Assembly (NCBI GenBank): GCA_014237715.1
Contig: JAAZZG010000004.1
Location: 62,001-126,000 of the forward strand
Source of the DNA: Acidimicrobiales bacterium
Lineage (GTDB): Bacteria; Actinomycetota; Acidimicrobiia; Acidimicrobiales; MedAcidi-G1
DNA: 64,000 nt
Direction: 5' to 3'
Both the position numbers and the translations under genes were made by a program. This document shows, piece by piece, positions 63,936-64,000 of the stretch. Under the pieces are notes generated by a model. The model was not told where the DNA came from. It saw only the letters and a program-made list of their open reading frames with translations, and made no database searches. Numbering within the stretch: position 1 is the first letter of the stretch; the number at the start of each line of letters is the position of its first letter.

Positions 63936-64000
63936 ATGCGCTTCCTCAGCGACTGTCGGTACCGCTACGCAGCACCCGTCCGGGACGGTATTTGGTGAAC

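Overview
The window reads as chromosome from a high-GC actinobacterium. Its gene content and order fit the Acidimicrobiia better than the mycobacteria or streptomycetes. Supporting signs are a wecA-like transferase directly before the atp operon; an iscS-mnmA-ligA-gatCAB-ilvBNC order that matches the order I remember from Mycobacterium; a PASTA-domain Ser/Thr kinase; an Rv2466c-like thiol oxidoreductase; a rhomboid protease with a zinc-binding head; myo-inositol-phosphate synthase; and many GTG starts preceded by a TAnnnT box 6-8 nt upstream, as expected of leaderless mRNAs. The taxonomic call is inference from memory of these families. A marine origin is only suggested, by a DMSP-lyase-family cupin. 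I saw no rRNA, tRNA, CRISPR array, insertion sequence or prophage. No gap between genes exceeds 300 bases; the largest (52575-52849) is the ilvB regulatory leader.

Layout. 1-6.8 kb (minus strand): the start of a CitE-like lyase, then an AddA/AddB-type helicase-nuclease pair. 6.9-11.6 kb: an acyl-CoA synthetase and a phytanoyl-CoA-dioxygenase-like enzyme, then ino1 facing a divergent LysR regulator. 11.7-22.1 kb: glyA, a WecA-type transferase and the complete F-type ATP synthase operon (two small membrane proteins, then atpBEFHAGDC). 22.1-26.1 kb: glpX, two unknown small proteins, a fatty acid desaturase and an alpha/beta hydrolase. 26.1-31.7 kb: a three-subunit molybdenum hydroxylase with its own MoaD-like protein, and an MFS transporter carrying an extra N-terminal domain. 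31.7-40 kb: murA, a 50-residue membrane protein missed by ordinary gene calling, a NifU-type protein, a crotonase, the DMSP-lyase-family cupin, rhomboid, Rv2466c-like protein, a methyltransferase, cysteine desulfurase and mnmA. 40-52.6 kb: a membrane protein, ligA, a small anchored protein, the PASTA kinase, gatCAB, a MATE transporter, ilvD and a NadD-like enzyme. 52.6-56.2 kb: an attenuation leader with leader peptide, then ilvB-ilvN-ilvC. 56.2-61.9 kb: a kynurenine catabolic cluster (formamidase-like hydrolase, MarR regulator, haaO, kynU, aldehyde dehydrogenase and an atypical DapA-family enzyme). 62-64 kb: a thiolase and an O-methyltransferase.

Functionally the window joins core energy, cell-wall, translation and branched-chain amino acid genes to accessory catabolic modules. 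The accessory parts seem inserted into an old actinobacterial backbone: atp and murA, close in Mycobacterium, are here separated by about 9.5 kb that includes the Mo-hydroxylase operon. The most interesting items are the ilvB leader with a 17-residue branched-chain-rich peptide and four 12-bp tandem repeats; the DMSP-lyase-like cupin that has Phe where the family has a metal-binding Tyr; the kynurenine cluster with a DapA-fold protein lacking the usual DapA motifs; the widespread leaderless-promoter signature; and the hidden small membrane protein.
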